A stretch of 64,000 nucleotides of DNA from Saccharothrix sp. ST-888 (lineage in GTDB: Bacteria; Actinomycetota; Actinomycetes; Streptomycetales; Streptomycetaceae): positions 186,001 through 250,000 of the forward strand of contig NZ_JYJF01000001.1 of assembly GCF_000955975.1 (NCBI RefSeq), in the 5' to 3' direction. The translations under genes and the position numbers were made by a program. The notes below the pieces were generated by a model that did not search any database, had not been told where the DNA came from, and saw only the letters and a list, made by a program, of their open reading frames with translations. Shown here piece after piece: positions 8,770 to 16,765 of this stretch. Each line of letters starts with the position of its first letter. The first letter of the stretch is position 1.

Positions 8770-9543
8770 CTAGTTGGGCCCGTAGCTGCGGGCCGCCTTG
8801 GAGGAGACACCGCCGAACGTGCCCGCGGGCAGCATCCGGCCGAGTGTCACGGCCGCCTTGTAGCGCTTGCTCGGCACCGAGAGCGTCCGGCCGCGCGCGA
8901 GGTCGCGCAGCGCCTCGTCCACCACGCGCTCGGCGGAGAGCCAGGCCCAGGAGGGGATGTTCGAGGTGCCCATGCCCGCGCGCTCGTGGAACTCGGTCCG
9001 GGTGAAGCCGGGGCAGAGCGCGAGCAGGCGTACTCCGGTGCCACCGAGGTCGCGGGCGATGCCCTGGGTGAAGCTGACCATCCACGCCTTGCTGGCGCCG
9101 TAGGTGCCGCGCGGCACGAAGGCCGCGACCGAGGCCACGTTGACGATCCCGCCGAAGCCGCGTTCCCGCATGCCCGGGACGGCCGCCATGGTCAGCCGCA
9201 GCACCGCCTCGATGTGCACCTTGACCATGTCCAGCTCGGCCTGGAGCGGGACGGAGAGGAACCTCCCCTTGTTGCCGAACCCGGCGTTGTTGATCAGGAT
9301 GTCGACCGCCCGCTCGGAGTCCCGCAGCCGCTCCTCGACCGCGGCGATCCCCTCCTCGGTGGCCAGGTCCGCGGTCAGGGTCTCCACCTGGACGCCGTAG
9401 CGCTTGCCGAGCTCGGCGGCGGCGGCCTCCAGCCGTTCGGTGTTGCGGGCGACCAGGACCAGGTCGCGGCCGTCCTTGGCGAGGCGGCGGGCGAAGGCCG
9501 CGCCGATGCCGGCGGTGGCGCCGGTGATGAGGGCAGTCGTCAT
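8770..9543 (-). CDS. Short-chain dehydrogenase/reductase
   Basis: 257 residues, a classical Rossmann-fold SDR: cofactor motif TGATAGIG near the N-terminus, NNAG in the middle, and the catalytic Ser (NVASVA) with YGASK. R rather than D after beta strand 2 (VARN) suggests NADP(H). The ATG at 9543 fits the usual SDR start (MTTALITG); the 27 bases before it in frame are unlikely to be coding. It would oxidise or reduce an alcohol/ketone of unknown identity. It lies 212 bases downstream of the BVMO operon on the same strand and may be a separate unit. Confidence 0.85.
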   Translation of the reverse strand: MTTALITGATAGIGAAFARRLAKDGRDLVLVARNTERLEAAAAELGKRYGVQVETLTADLATEEGIAAVEERLRDSERAVDILINNAGFGNKGRFLSVPLQAELDMVKVHIEAVLRLTMAAVPGMRERGFGGIVNVASVAAFVPRGTYGASKAWMVSFTQGIARDLGGTGVRLLALCPGFTRTEFHERAGMGTSNIPSWAWLSAERVVDEALRDLARGRTLSVPSKRYKAAVTLGRMLPAGTFGGVSSKAARSYGPN

Positions 9544-9755
9544 GTGCAGACCGTACTCGGTGGTAAGCACCCCGCGACAGTTCGGCGGAACGGCCCCGCC
9601 CGGTCGCCGTCCGCGCGCGACGCGAGGTCACGCGCGGACGTGTCCGACCGGGCGGTGGCGCTGGCGTTCGGCGAACCGACAGCCGGGCTGACCAGCCGTC
9701 ACCGGACGTGGTTGCGGCTGCGGCTGGATGGCTCCGCGTGCTCGCGAGGTGGCCG

Positions 9756-10652
9756 CTACTCGGCCGGGGCGCGACGGTTCGCCGTGTCGGCGGCGCCGCC
9801 CGCGCCGACGGCGCGCAGGCGGGAGGCCGCGGTGGCCCTCAACTGCGGGGCCAGCCGGGCGATGTCGCGGGCCCCCACGGTGGCGACCAGGCTCGGCAGG
9901 ACCCAGCGGACCGGCTGGATGCCGCGCAGCCACGCCTGGGCGTACACGTGCGGGGAGCGGCGGCCGATCCCGGCGACCAGCCGCTCCACCGCCGGGGCCA
10001 GCGGGTACGTCTTGTTGGCCGGCCAGGGCAGGCGGGCCCGCATCTGGGCCAGCACGGTGTCCTGGTCGGCGCCGCGCACCATATCGGTGTCGGTCCAACT
10101 CAGGTAGCCGACGCCCACCTTGACGCCCTGGTAGGCGACCTCGGCGCGGAGCGAGTGGGCGAACGCCTCGACGCCCGCCTTGCTGGCGCAGTAGGCGGCC
10201 ATCAGCGGCGCCGGGGTGATCGCGGCCAGTGAGGCGATCTGCAGCAGGTAGCCGCCGCTCTCGACCAGCGCGGGCAGGAAGGCGCGGGCGGTGGCCACGC
10301 TGCCGAGCAGGTTGACCTCGATGACCCGGTCGAAGGCGCGCGGGTCGCTGTCCAGCAGCGGGCCGCCGATGGCGATACCGGCGTTGGCGACCACGGTGTC
10401 GATCCGGCCGTGGCGGTCCTGGATCTGCCGGGCTACGGCGGTCAGCGCCTCCAGGTCGGTGACGTCCGCCTCCCAGGAGGTGGCGGTGGGGCCGCACTGG
10501 GCGGCGACGGCCTTCAACTCCTCGGGCTCCAGGCCGACCAGGGCCACCTCGGCGCCGCGCTGGGCCAGCCTGCGGGCCAGCAGCGCGCCGACCCCGCGGG
10601 CGGCCCCGGTGACGACCACGACCTGTCCCGCGATCGGCGGAGTCGTACTCAT
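9756..10652 (-). CDS. Short-chain dehydrogenase/reductase, last gene of the BVMO operon
   Basis: 298 residues, with the SDR signatures TGAARGVG, ANAG and YCASK and an extended C-terminal region after residue 240 typical of the larger SDRs near monooxygenases. It overlaps the hydrolase gene by ATGA (its start 10652-10650, the hydrolase stop 10651-10649), so the two are translationally coupled; AGGAG precedes the ATG. In this operon it could make the ketone for the Baeyer-Villiger enzyme or handle the aldehyde/alcohol after ester cleavage. The substrate is not predictable. Confidence 0.85.
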   Translation of the reverse strand: MSTTPPIAGQVVVVTGAARGVGALLARRLAQRGAEVALVGLEPEELKAVAAQCGPTATSWEADVTDLEALTAVARQIQDRHGRIDTVVANAGIAIGGPLLDSDPRAFDRVIEVNLLGSVATARAFLPALVESGGYLLQIASLAAITPAPLMAAYCASKAGVEAFAHSLRAEVAYQGVKVGVGYLSWTDTDMVRGADQDTVLAQMRARLPWPANKTYPLAPAVERLVAGIGRRSPHVYAQAWLRGIQPVRWVLPSLVATVGARDIARLAPQLRATAASRLRAVGAGGAADTANRRAPAE

Positions 10653-11611
10653 GCGCTCACGCTCCTGGCTTCCTCGGCACTGAGTTTGACGGCCCGTCGG
10701 ATCTCGGCGGCGACCTCGACCGGGCGCTCCACGGGCGACATGTGGCCGATCCCGGGGAGTTCCAGCAGCCCCTGCGGATCCGGCAGTGCGGCCAGCATGC
10801 GGCGGGCGTGCACGGGCGGGGTGAGCCGGTCGTGCGTGCCGACGACCACGACGGTCGGCGCGGCCAGCTTGGCCAGCTGCTCCCGGACGTCCAACTCGCC
10901 CAGCACCGTGGCCCATTGGCGGCGCACCCCGGTCGGGCAGGCGTGCACCACCCGGGCGGTCGCCTCGACCCGTCCGCCCGGGGTGGCCGGGCCCATGGTG
11001 CTGTACTTGAGCATCGCCCTGCTGACGGCGGTCACCGGGCCGAGCGGCAGCCTGGACTGCAGGATCCGGCGGTGCAGGAAGCGCCGCAGGCCGGGCGGGC
11101 GGACGGTGGACGGGACGACGTTCAGCTCGGCGAGCAGGTCGCTCGGCCCGGTGCTGATCAGGACGGCCGCGGCGGTCCTGCTCGCCACCTCGCCCCGGTC
11201 GGCCGCGGCCATGATGGTCATCCCGCCCATGCTGTGTCCGGCCAGCACCGCCCGCTCCCCCTCCGGGACGAGCCGGGTGAGCACCGCCTCCAGGTCGTCG
11301 GCGAGCCTGGCGGTGGAGTAGCCGACGGCGGTCGGCGGGATGTCGCTGCGGCCGTGGCCGCGCTGGTCGTACGCCACCACCCGGTGGTCGGCCGAGAGTT
11401 GGTGGATCACCGGGGCCCAGAAGACGGTCGAGCAGGTCCAGCCGTGGGCGAGGACCACCAGCGGCGCGCCCTCGGGGCCGTGTGCCTCGGCGTGGATCCA
11501 GTGGCCGTCGGCGGAGCGGATGCGGTACTCCTCGGCGGGTGTCGGAAGCACGCAGTCGGCGGCCACCATCCGGCCGGACCGGCTGTGGGCGCCTGCGGGT
11601 GCGGACTTCAT
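10649..11611 (-). CDS. Alpha/beta hydrolase (esterase-like)
   Basis: 320 residues. The nucleophile elbow GHSMGG, the oxyanion region LAHGWTCS, the acid in GTHDRLT and the catalytic His in GIGHMSP form a complete Ser-Asp-His triad in an alpha/beta hydrolase fold. Between a Baeyer-Villiger monooxygenase and an SDR, the simplest role is hydrolysis of the ester made from a ketone. It starts by ATGA overlap with the monooxygenase and ends by ATGA overlap with the SDR, a tight operon. Cytoplasmic; no signal peptide. Confidence 0.85.
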   Translation of the reverse strand: MKSAPAGAHSRSGRMVAADCVLPTPAEEYRIRSADGHWIHAEAHGPEGAPLVVLAHGWTCSTVFWAPVIHQLSADHRVVAYDQRGHGRSDIPPTAVGYSTARLADDLEAVLTRLVPEGERAVLAGHSMGGMTIMAAADRGEVASRTAAAVLISTGPSDLLAELNVVPSTVRPPGLRRFLHRRILQSRLPLGPVTAVSRAMLKYSTMGPATPGGRVEATARVVHACPTGVRRQWATVLGELDVREQLAKLAAPTVVVVGTHDRLTPPVHARRMLAALPDPQGLLELPGIGHMSPVERPVEVAAEIRRAVKLSAEEARSVSA

Positions 11612-13152
11612 GCGGCGACCTCCTGGGCCACGGGGGCGGTGCGCTTGAGGAGTTCGTACTCGGCGAGGTCCACCCGGCGGGTGGCGCGGCGGAAGGCGCT
11701 GGTGCTGCCCGGCCACGCGACGCTGTTGCGGCCCTCGGAATCGAGGTACCAGCTGCGGCAGCCGCCGGTGAGCCAGACGGTGCGCTGCATCCGGTGCTGG
11801 ACCTCCAGGTTCCAGTGCCGCTGCGCCCGCACGGTGGGCTGCATCGCGGTGGCGCCGACCGCCTCCAGGGTCTTCAACGCATCGACTATGTAGTTGAGTT
11901 GGGACTCGATCATGAGGATCATCGAGCTGTTGCCGAGGCCGGTGTTGGGGCCGATGACGAAGAAGAGGTTGGGGAAGCCGTGCACGGTGGATCCCCGCAG
12001 CGCCTCCATTCCGCCCTTCCACTCCTCGGCGAGGCTGTGCCCGCCGATCCCGAACACCCGCTCGGCGATGGGGAGATCGGTCACGTGGAAGCCGGTGCCG
12101 AAGACGATCGCGTCGGCCTCGGCCTCGCTGCCGTCCGCGGCAACCAGGGTGGAGCCGCGCACCTCGGCGAGAGGGGAGGTGATCACCTCGGCGTTGGGCG
12201 CGGCGAGCGCCGGGTAGAAGGTGTTGCTGAGCAGGATGCGCTTGCAGCCGATCCGGTAGTCCGGGGTCAGCCGGGCCCGCAACTGCGGGTCGGCGATGCC
12301 CCGTTCGAGGTTGCGCACGGCCATCTGCTGGACCACGCGCAGCGCGCCGGGACGGCGGGTGAAGGCGCCGACCTGGAGTTCGCGCATCGCGAAGACCGAG
12401 GCCCGGCGCAGCATTCCGGTCGGCGGGACCTTGCTGTGCAGCCACTTCTCCAGGACCGAGATCTCCCGGTCAGCGCGCGGCAGGACCCAGGCGGGGGTGC
12501 GCTGGAAGACCGTCAGCCTGCCGACCACGGGCTGGATCGCGGGGACGATCTGGGCCGCCGAGGCGCCGGTCCCCACCATCGCGACCCGCTTGCCCCGGAG
12601 GTCGAAGTCGTGGTCCCAGCGCGAGGAGTGGAAGACCCGGCCGGGGAACTCGGCGAGTCCGGGCAGGTCGGGCATCTGCGGGTCGGCCAGCGGCCCGGAG
12701 GCGGAGACCACGGCGTCGGCGGTCCAGACCCCGGCGCCCGTGCTGACCCGCCAGCGGGTGTGCTCCTGCTCCCAGCGCAGTTCGGTCACCTCGGTGTTGA
12801 ACCGCAGGTGCGGGCGGAGACCGAAGGTGTCGGCGACCCGCTCCAGGTAGGCGCGGATGTCCGGCTGGTGGGAGAAGCTGCGCGGCCACTCGGGGTTCGG
12901 CGCGAACGAGAAGGAGTACAGGTGCGAGGGCACGTCGCAGGCGCAGCCCGGGTAGCTGTTGTCGCGCCAGGTGCCGCCGAGCGAGTCGGCCCGCTCCAGG
13001 ATGACGAAGTCGGTGATCCCGGCGCGGCGCAGGCGCACTCCGGCGCCGAGACCGCCGAAGCCGGAGCCGATCACGGCGACCCGGACGTGCCGGGTGGCGG
13101 GCGGATCGTCGAGCGCGGACGGCTGCTTGGTGCGCTTGGGGCTGGATGCCAT
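11608..13152 (-). CDS. Flavin-containing Baeyer-Villiger-type monooxygenase
   Basis: 514 residues. The FAD-binding GSGFGG is near residue 27; the Baeyer-Villiger fingerprint FPGRVFHSSRW (FxGxxxHxxxW) is intact and is followed by the NADPH-binding GTGASA. It should insert an oxygen next to a ketone, or sulfoxidise, using FAD, NADPH and O2. AGGAGG precedes the ATG. It is the first gene of a three-gene operon (monooxygenase, hydrolase, SDR) divergent from a MerR regulator. The order recalls the mycobacterial mymA operon (BVMO, LipR-type hydrolase, SDR), although there the regulator VirS is an AraC protein. It is not of the siderophore ornithine-hydroxylase type. Confidence 0.88.
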   Translation of the reverse strand: MASSPKRTKQPSALDDPPATRHVRVAVIGSGFGGLGAGVRLRRAGITDFVILERADSLGGTWRDNSYPGCACDVPSHLYSFSFAPNPEWPRSFSHQPDIRAYLERVADTFGLRPHLRFNTEVTELRWEQEHTRWRVSTGAGVWTADAVVSASGPLADPQMPDLPGLAEFPGRVFHSSRWDHDFDLRGKRVAMVGTGASAAQIVPAIQPVVGRLTVFQRTPAWVLPRADREISVLEKWLHSKVPPTGMLRRASVFAMRELQVGAFTRRPGALRVVQQMAVRNLERGIADPQLRARLTPDYRIGCKRILLSNTFYPALAAPNAEVITSPLAEVRGSTLVAADGSEAEADAIVFGTGFHVTDLPIAERVFGIGGHSLAEEWKGGMEALRGSTVHGFPNLFFVIGPNTGLGNSSMILMIESQLNYIVDALKTLEAVGATAMQPTVRAQRHWNLEVQHRMQRTVWLTGGCRSWYLDSEGRNSVAWPGSTSAFRRATRRVDLAEYELLKRTAPVAQEVAA

Positions 13153-13313
13153 GCGGCGGCCTCCTGGAGCTGTGGGGCGGCGGGAGTGCGGAACCATTGA
13201 ACCGGGCCGTCGAACGAGCCGTGCCGCCGGGCCGGTGCTCCGCGCCGGCGACCCGGTCCGCTGGACCGGCGGTTGGACTGGGCCGTTGGACTGTCGAAGC
13301 CGAGGTGAACCGC

Positions 13314-13338
13314 GCCAGCAATCACTGGCACGATTGGC
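13314..13338. promoter_or_regulatory. Candidate MerR operator between merR and the BVMO operon
   Basis: Two interleaved inverted repeats: GCCAG...CTGGC (13314-13329) and CAATC...GATTG (13319-13336). They lie in the 252-base divergent region about 67-91 bases upstream of the MerR gene, where a regulator controlling both directions would bind. No clear -10/-35 pair could be fixed around them. Confidence 0.3.
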
Positions 13339-13404
13339 AGGGTAGCCCGTGCCGACGGTTCTTGGAAGACGGCGGACCGCATCGGTTCGCCGCACCGCCG
13401 CCCT

Positions 13405-14199
13405 ATGCTGAGCCGCGTGGCGGAGATCGAGAGCACAGGCAGCGGCACCCCGCGCGAGTACCGGGTCGGGGAACTCGCCGAGGCTGCCGGTATCACCACG
13501 CGCACCCTGCGCTTCTACCGCGAACGCAAGCTGCTGCCGCCGCCGCGCAAGGAGGGCAGGATCGCCTGGTACGGCGAGGAACACCTGGCCCGGCTGCGCA
13601 TGATCGCCGAACTGCTGGAACGCGGACACACCCTCGGCGGCATCGCCGAGCTGATCGGCGCCGGCGAGAGCGGCCGGGACGTCGCGGAGCTGATCGGGCT
13701 GCAGGCCGCCATCACCGAGCCCTGGTCGGACGAGAGCCCGGTCCACCTCGGCTGGGCGGACCTGGCCGCCGCCTTCGGCGACCAGCTGACCGAGGCCAAC
13801 ACCGCCGATGCCATCGCCCAGGGCTACATCACCGTCCAGGACGACGGCATCGTGCACATCAGCCACCGCCTGATGGACGCCACCGTCTCCCTGGTCGAGG
13901 AGGGCGTACCGCTCTCCGCCGTGCTCGCCGCCAGCCGCAGGGCGCAGGACTACGCGGACGCCGTCGCCGAGGTCTTCACGGCGCTCATCAGGGACGAACT
14001 GCTCGGCGCCCTCAGCCACGCCGGGGACCTGGCGCCCGGCGAGGCGGCCCGGCTGACCGGGCAGATCCGACGCATCCGCCCGCTCGCCCGCACCGTCGCG
14101 GACGCCCAGTTCACCCTGGCCATGGACCGGCGGGTGCACGCCGAGTACGACGCACTGCTGCGCCGGGAGAGGTGCCAGGAGACATGCCGGGAGACCTGA
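13405..14199 (+). CDS. MerR-family transcriptional regulator
   Basis: 264 residues. The N-terminal MerR winged helix is clear (YRVGELAEAAGITTRTLRFYRERKLLPPPRKEGRIAWYGEEHL), followed by a helical linker and a long C-terminal helical region of about 170 residues without the cysteine metal site of MerR/CueR. It therefore probably senses a small molecule. It is divergent from the BVMO-hydrolase-SDR operon, which it most likely controls. Two starts are possible: ATG 13405 and GTG 13417 in the same frame; neither has a strong ribosome binding site. Confidence 0.82.
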   Translation: MLSRVAEIESTGSGTPREYRVGELAEAAGITTRTLRFYRERKLLPPPRKEGRIAWYGEEHLARLRMIAELLERGHTLGGIAELIGAGESGRDVAELIGLQAAITEPWSDESPVHLGWADLAAAFGDQLTEANTADAIAQGYITVQDDGIVHISHRLMDATVSLVEEGVPLSAVLAASRRAQDYADAVAEVFTALIRDELLGALSHAGDLAPGEAARLTGQIRRIRPLARTVADAQFTLAMDRRVHAEYDALLRRERCQETCRET

Positions 14200-14394
14200 C
14201 CCGGCGCCGCGCGTCCGGGCCTCCCCAGGCGATCCCGGTGCGGCAAGTCCCGGGCGGGCGGTGACCGTTGGGCGGTCCTCCAAACCACGGCGGGCGGATC
14301 CCGGCGGCGTGCCGGGTGATCGCACGGTCCCGGCCCGTCGGCGCGCCCCGGTAGTTTCGAGGTCCGCCCGCAACCGGATCACCTGGACGGGCCG

Positions 14395-14771
14395 GTGGAC
14401 GGGCGGCGGGCTGCTCCGACCGGCGTGGCCACGCTGGCCGTCGCGATCGGCGGCCTGGGCATCGCCGTCGCACCCCAACTGATCACCGCGTTCGGGCTGG
14501 TGGAGCGGACCGTCCCGGCCACCCGGCTCGGCGAGGCGATGGCGGCGCTGGTCGGCAGCATCACTCTGGCCCAGTCCGCGGGCACCCTGACAGCCGGCTG
14601 GGCCGCCGAACGGTCCGGGCCGGCTGGGCCGCCGAACGGTCCGGGCCGGCCGCACCGTTCCTGGTCACCTGCTCCGCCGCCGCGGCCGCCCTGTTGCTCG
14701 CCGCCCTGACCGCCACCGGACCGAGCTACCGAACGGCCTTGCGGCCAACGTCGGTTGGACACCAGGGGTGA
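14395..14771 (+). pseudogene. MFS transporter remnant, truncated and frameshifted
   Basis: From about 14422 the plus strand reads GVATLAVAIGGLGIAVAPQL followed by LITAFGLVERTVPATRLGEA, typical of the last third of a drug-type MFS transporter, with no N-terminal part upstream. The frame breaks in GWAAERSGPA, where a perfect 26-base tandem duplication (14594-14619 and 14620-14645) adds two bases modulo three. Removing one copy restores a reading that continues APFLVTCSAAAAALLLAA into a final membrane helix and a stop at 14769-14771. It is thus a 5'-deleted gene with a later slippage duplication. Confidence 0.7.
14594..14645 (+). repeat. Perfect 26-bp tandem duplication
   Basis: Two identical adjacent 26-base units inside the MFS remnant. 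Because 26 is not a multiple of three, the duplication itself causes the frameshift described for that pseudogene, and it looks recent because the copies are identical. Confidence 0.9.
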
Positions 14772-14795
14772 CGCCCCCCGGCGGGCCGGCCGTGC

Positions 14796-15611
14796 TCACA
14801 GCTCCAGCCGCCGGACCCGTTCCTCGTCGCAGGTGCGCGGGCAGGTGATGCAGGCCTCGGCCGGGCGGATCGCGTAGTAGAGGCAGCAGCCCAGGCGGGT
14901 CCTGGTCGGGTGGGTGCGGCCCGAAGTACCGTGCAGGAGACGGAAGTCGGCGGCGCCGGGGAAGGGCCGGGTGTCCCCCGGGAGGACCGCGCCGGCCACC
15001 CGGATCGCGTGCTCCTCCTCGCCGAGCATCCGGCCCAGGTACCAGATCCCGGAGAGCAGATCGTCCGCCGCCATCCCCCACAGCGCACGCTGCCCGCGCT
15101 TGACGTACGGCGCGAAGGCGTCCAGCAGCGGCCCGACGAACGCGGCGACGGCGTCCCGCAGTTCGGCCTCCCCGCCGAGGGCGCCGGTGGCCGGACGGAC
15201 CGTCAGGCCACCGGTCGCGGCGTCGATCCAGCAGTCTCGTGCGCCCAGCCGGGGCACCTCGCCGGTCAGGTACCAGGGGCCGCTGAACAGCAGCGCGGCG
15301 GACCAGAGGAGGTGGTGCAGCAGCCGGGAGGCGGCGACGTGCGTGCGCGGGGCGCGCCCGTGCTCGGCCTCGATCCGGGCGGCCTCCGCGGCGACCAGCA
15401 CCCGGACACCGCCATCCGACAGTCCGGCGACGCCCAGAAGTTCCCGACCGGGCATCGGCGCGGGCCGACCAGGCGTCAGGATGTCGACCCGGAGCGTCCC
15501 GCAGATGTCGACCACCCGCCGCAGGCTCGCGGCCGCACGGTCGGGCCCAGCGCCGGATCGGCCGCCGGACGGACCGTCGCACGCACGGTCGCGCGTCGCC
15601 GGCTGGAGCAT
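14796..15611 (-). CDS. FhuF-like [2Fe-2S] siderophore-iron reductase
   Basis: 271 residues. The C-terminus carries the FhuF cluster signature C-C-x10-C-x2-C (CCLYYAIRPAEACITC), which binds a [2Fe-2S] centre; the rest resembles the FhuF-type reductase domain. It should reduce Fe(III) bound to an imported siderophore in the cytoplasm and so release iron. I chose the ATG at 15611 because GGAG lies just upstream; an upstream TTG at 15638 is possible. It is divergent from the fecCD importer genes, with an iron box 29-47 bases upstream of its start, so it should be de-repressed in iron starvation together with them. Confidence 0.82.
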   Translation of the reverse strand: MLQPATRDRACDGPSGGRSGAGPDRAAASLRRVVDICGTLRVDILTPGRPAPMPGRELLGVAGLSDGGVRVLVAAEAARIEAEHGRAPRTHVAASRLLHHLLWSAALLFSGPWYLTGEVPRLGARDCWIDAATGGLTVRPATGALGGEAELRDAVAAFVGPLLDAFAPYVKRGQRALWGMAADDLLSGIWYLGRMLGEEEHAIRVAGAVLPGDTRPFPGAADFRLLHGTSGRTHPTRTRLGCCLYYAIRPAEACITCPRTCDEERVRRLEL

Positions 15612-15639
15612 TCCCACTCCTGACCTCCCGCCTGTCAAT

Positions 15640-15658
15640 TAAGGTGAGCCTCACCTTA
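15640..15658. promoter_or_regulatory. Iron box (DmdR/IdeR type) for the FhuF-like gene
   Basis: TAAGGTGAGCCTCACCTTA is a perfect 19-base palindrome around a central base, of the DtxR/IdeR/DmdR iron-box kind. It sits just upstream of the FhuF-like reductase start, on the promoter-proximal side. Confidence 0.8.
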
Positions 15659-15695
15659 TACACTGGCGTCGATCCTAGAAAAGCATTGCCTGCGC

Positions 15696-15726
15696 TTGAC
15701 TTTCTTAGGCTTGCCTAACCTAAGAT
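15696..15726 (+). promoter_or_regulatory. Promoter of the iron-uptake operon, probably leaderless
   Basis: TTGACT (15696-15701) and TAAGAT (15721-15726) are 19 bases apart and embrace the iron box. The GTG start codon at 15734 lies eight bases after the -10, so transcription would begin at or next to the start codon, and there is no room for a ribosome binding site. Confidence 0.5.
15705..15723. promoter_or_regulatory. Iron box (DmdR/IdeR type) for the fecCD operon
   Basis: TTAGGCTTGCCTAACCTAA matches 16 of 19 bases of the consensus TTAGGTTAGGCTAACCTAA. It lies between and over the -35 and -10 elements of the downstream gene, as expected for repression by an Fe(II)-bound regulator. Confidence 0.85.
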
Positions 15727-15733
15727 CTTTCCT

Positions 15734-16765
15734 GTGCTTACCACCGAACCGCCGGCGTCCACAGCCCCGGCACCACGGCACCGTGCCGCGCAGCGGAGTC
15801 TGCTGCTGCTCGCGGGTGTCGGCGTGCTGACGGTCTGTGCGGCGCTGAGCCTTGCCCTCGGGGCGCGAGCGATCCCGCTCTCGACCGTCGTCGACGCACT
15901 GTCGGGTCACGCCCACGGCAGTGACGCCGACGTGGTCACCGGTCTGCGCGTGCCGCGTACGGTGATCGGCCTGGTGGTCGGAGCCGCGCTCGGCGCGGCC
16001 GGAGCCGTCGCCCAGGGGGTGACCCGCAATCCGCTGGCGTCCCCGACCACGCTCGGCATCAACTCCGGAGCCGGCTTCGCCGTGGTCACCGCGATCTTCG
16101 TGCTGCACCTGACGCACCCGCTGCAGTACGTCTGGTTCGCCGTCCTCGGCGCGGCCGGCGCGGCCGTGCTGGCGTACTCGATGGCGCGCCGCTCGGGCGA
16201 TCTCGACCCGGTCCGGCTGGCGCTCGGCGGCACGGTGCTCACCGCGGTCCTGCTGTCCTGGACCTCCACCCTGATGCTCGCCAGCCGCCGCACCCTGGAC
16301 GAGGCCCGCTTCTGGCTGGCCGGTTCGCTGGCCGGCCGCAGCCTCGAAGTCCTCTACCAGGTCCTGCCGTTGATCGCGGTCGGGCTGCTGCTGGCCCTGC
16401 TCGTCTCCCCCGCGCTCAACGCGCTCGCCCTGGGCGACGACGCCGCTCAGTCGCTCGGCGTGCCGGTGGCGCGGATCCGGGTGGTCGGCGGATTCGCCGT
16501 CGTCCTGCTGGCCGCAGGCTCCGTGGCCGTCGCCGGGCCCGTCGTCTTCATCGGCCTGGCCGCTCCGCATCTGGTCCGGCCGCTGCTCGGCAACGACCAC
16601 CGCTGGCTGGTGCCGGGCAGCCTGATCTGCGGTCCGATCCTGCTGCTGGCCGCCGATGTGCTGGGCCGGCTGGTGGCCCGCCCGTCCGAGATCGAGGTCG
16701 GCATCATCACGGCCTTCCTCGGCGCGCCGCTGCTCGCCGTGCTGGCCCGGAAGGTCGCCCGGTGA
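15734..16765 (+). CDS. FecCD-family ferric-siderophore ABC permease, first subunit
   Basis: 343 residues, about nine or ten membrane helices of the BtuC/FecCD fold; family motifs include LRVPRTVIGLVVGAALGAAG near the start and GPVVFIGLAAPHLVRPLLG near the C-terminus. It forms half of the membrane channel that takes up the ferric siderophore. The GTG start directly follows the promoter and looks leaderless. The gene overlaps the second permease by four bases (GTGA). The downstream order is permease, ATPase, binding protein, then siderophore synthesis genes, all on the plus strand. Confidence 0.88.
   Translation: MLTTEPPASTAPAPRHRAAQRSLLLLAGVGVLTVCAALSLALGARAIPLSTVVDALSGHAHGSDADVVTGLRVPRTVIGLVVGAALGAAGAVAQGVTRNPLASPTTLGINSGAGFAVVTAIFVLHLTHPLQYVWFAVLGAAGAAVLAYSMARRSGDLDPVRLALGGTVLTAVLLSWTSTLMLASRRTLDEARFWLAGSLAGRSLEVLYQVLPLIAVGLLLALLVSPALNALALGDDAAQSLGVPVARIRVVGGFAVVLLAAGSVAVAGPVVFIGLAAPHLVRPLLGNDHRWLVPGSLICGPILLLAADVLGRLVARPSEIEVGIITAFLGAPLLAVLARKVAR

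Noticed and set aside
11608..13152. The monooxygenase as a siderophore amine hydroxylase.
   Set aside because: It has the Baeyer-Villiger fingerprint and sits in an operon with a hydrolase and SDR under a MerR regulator, not an iron box.
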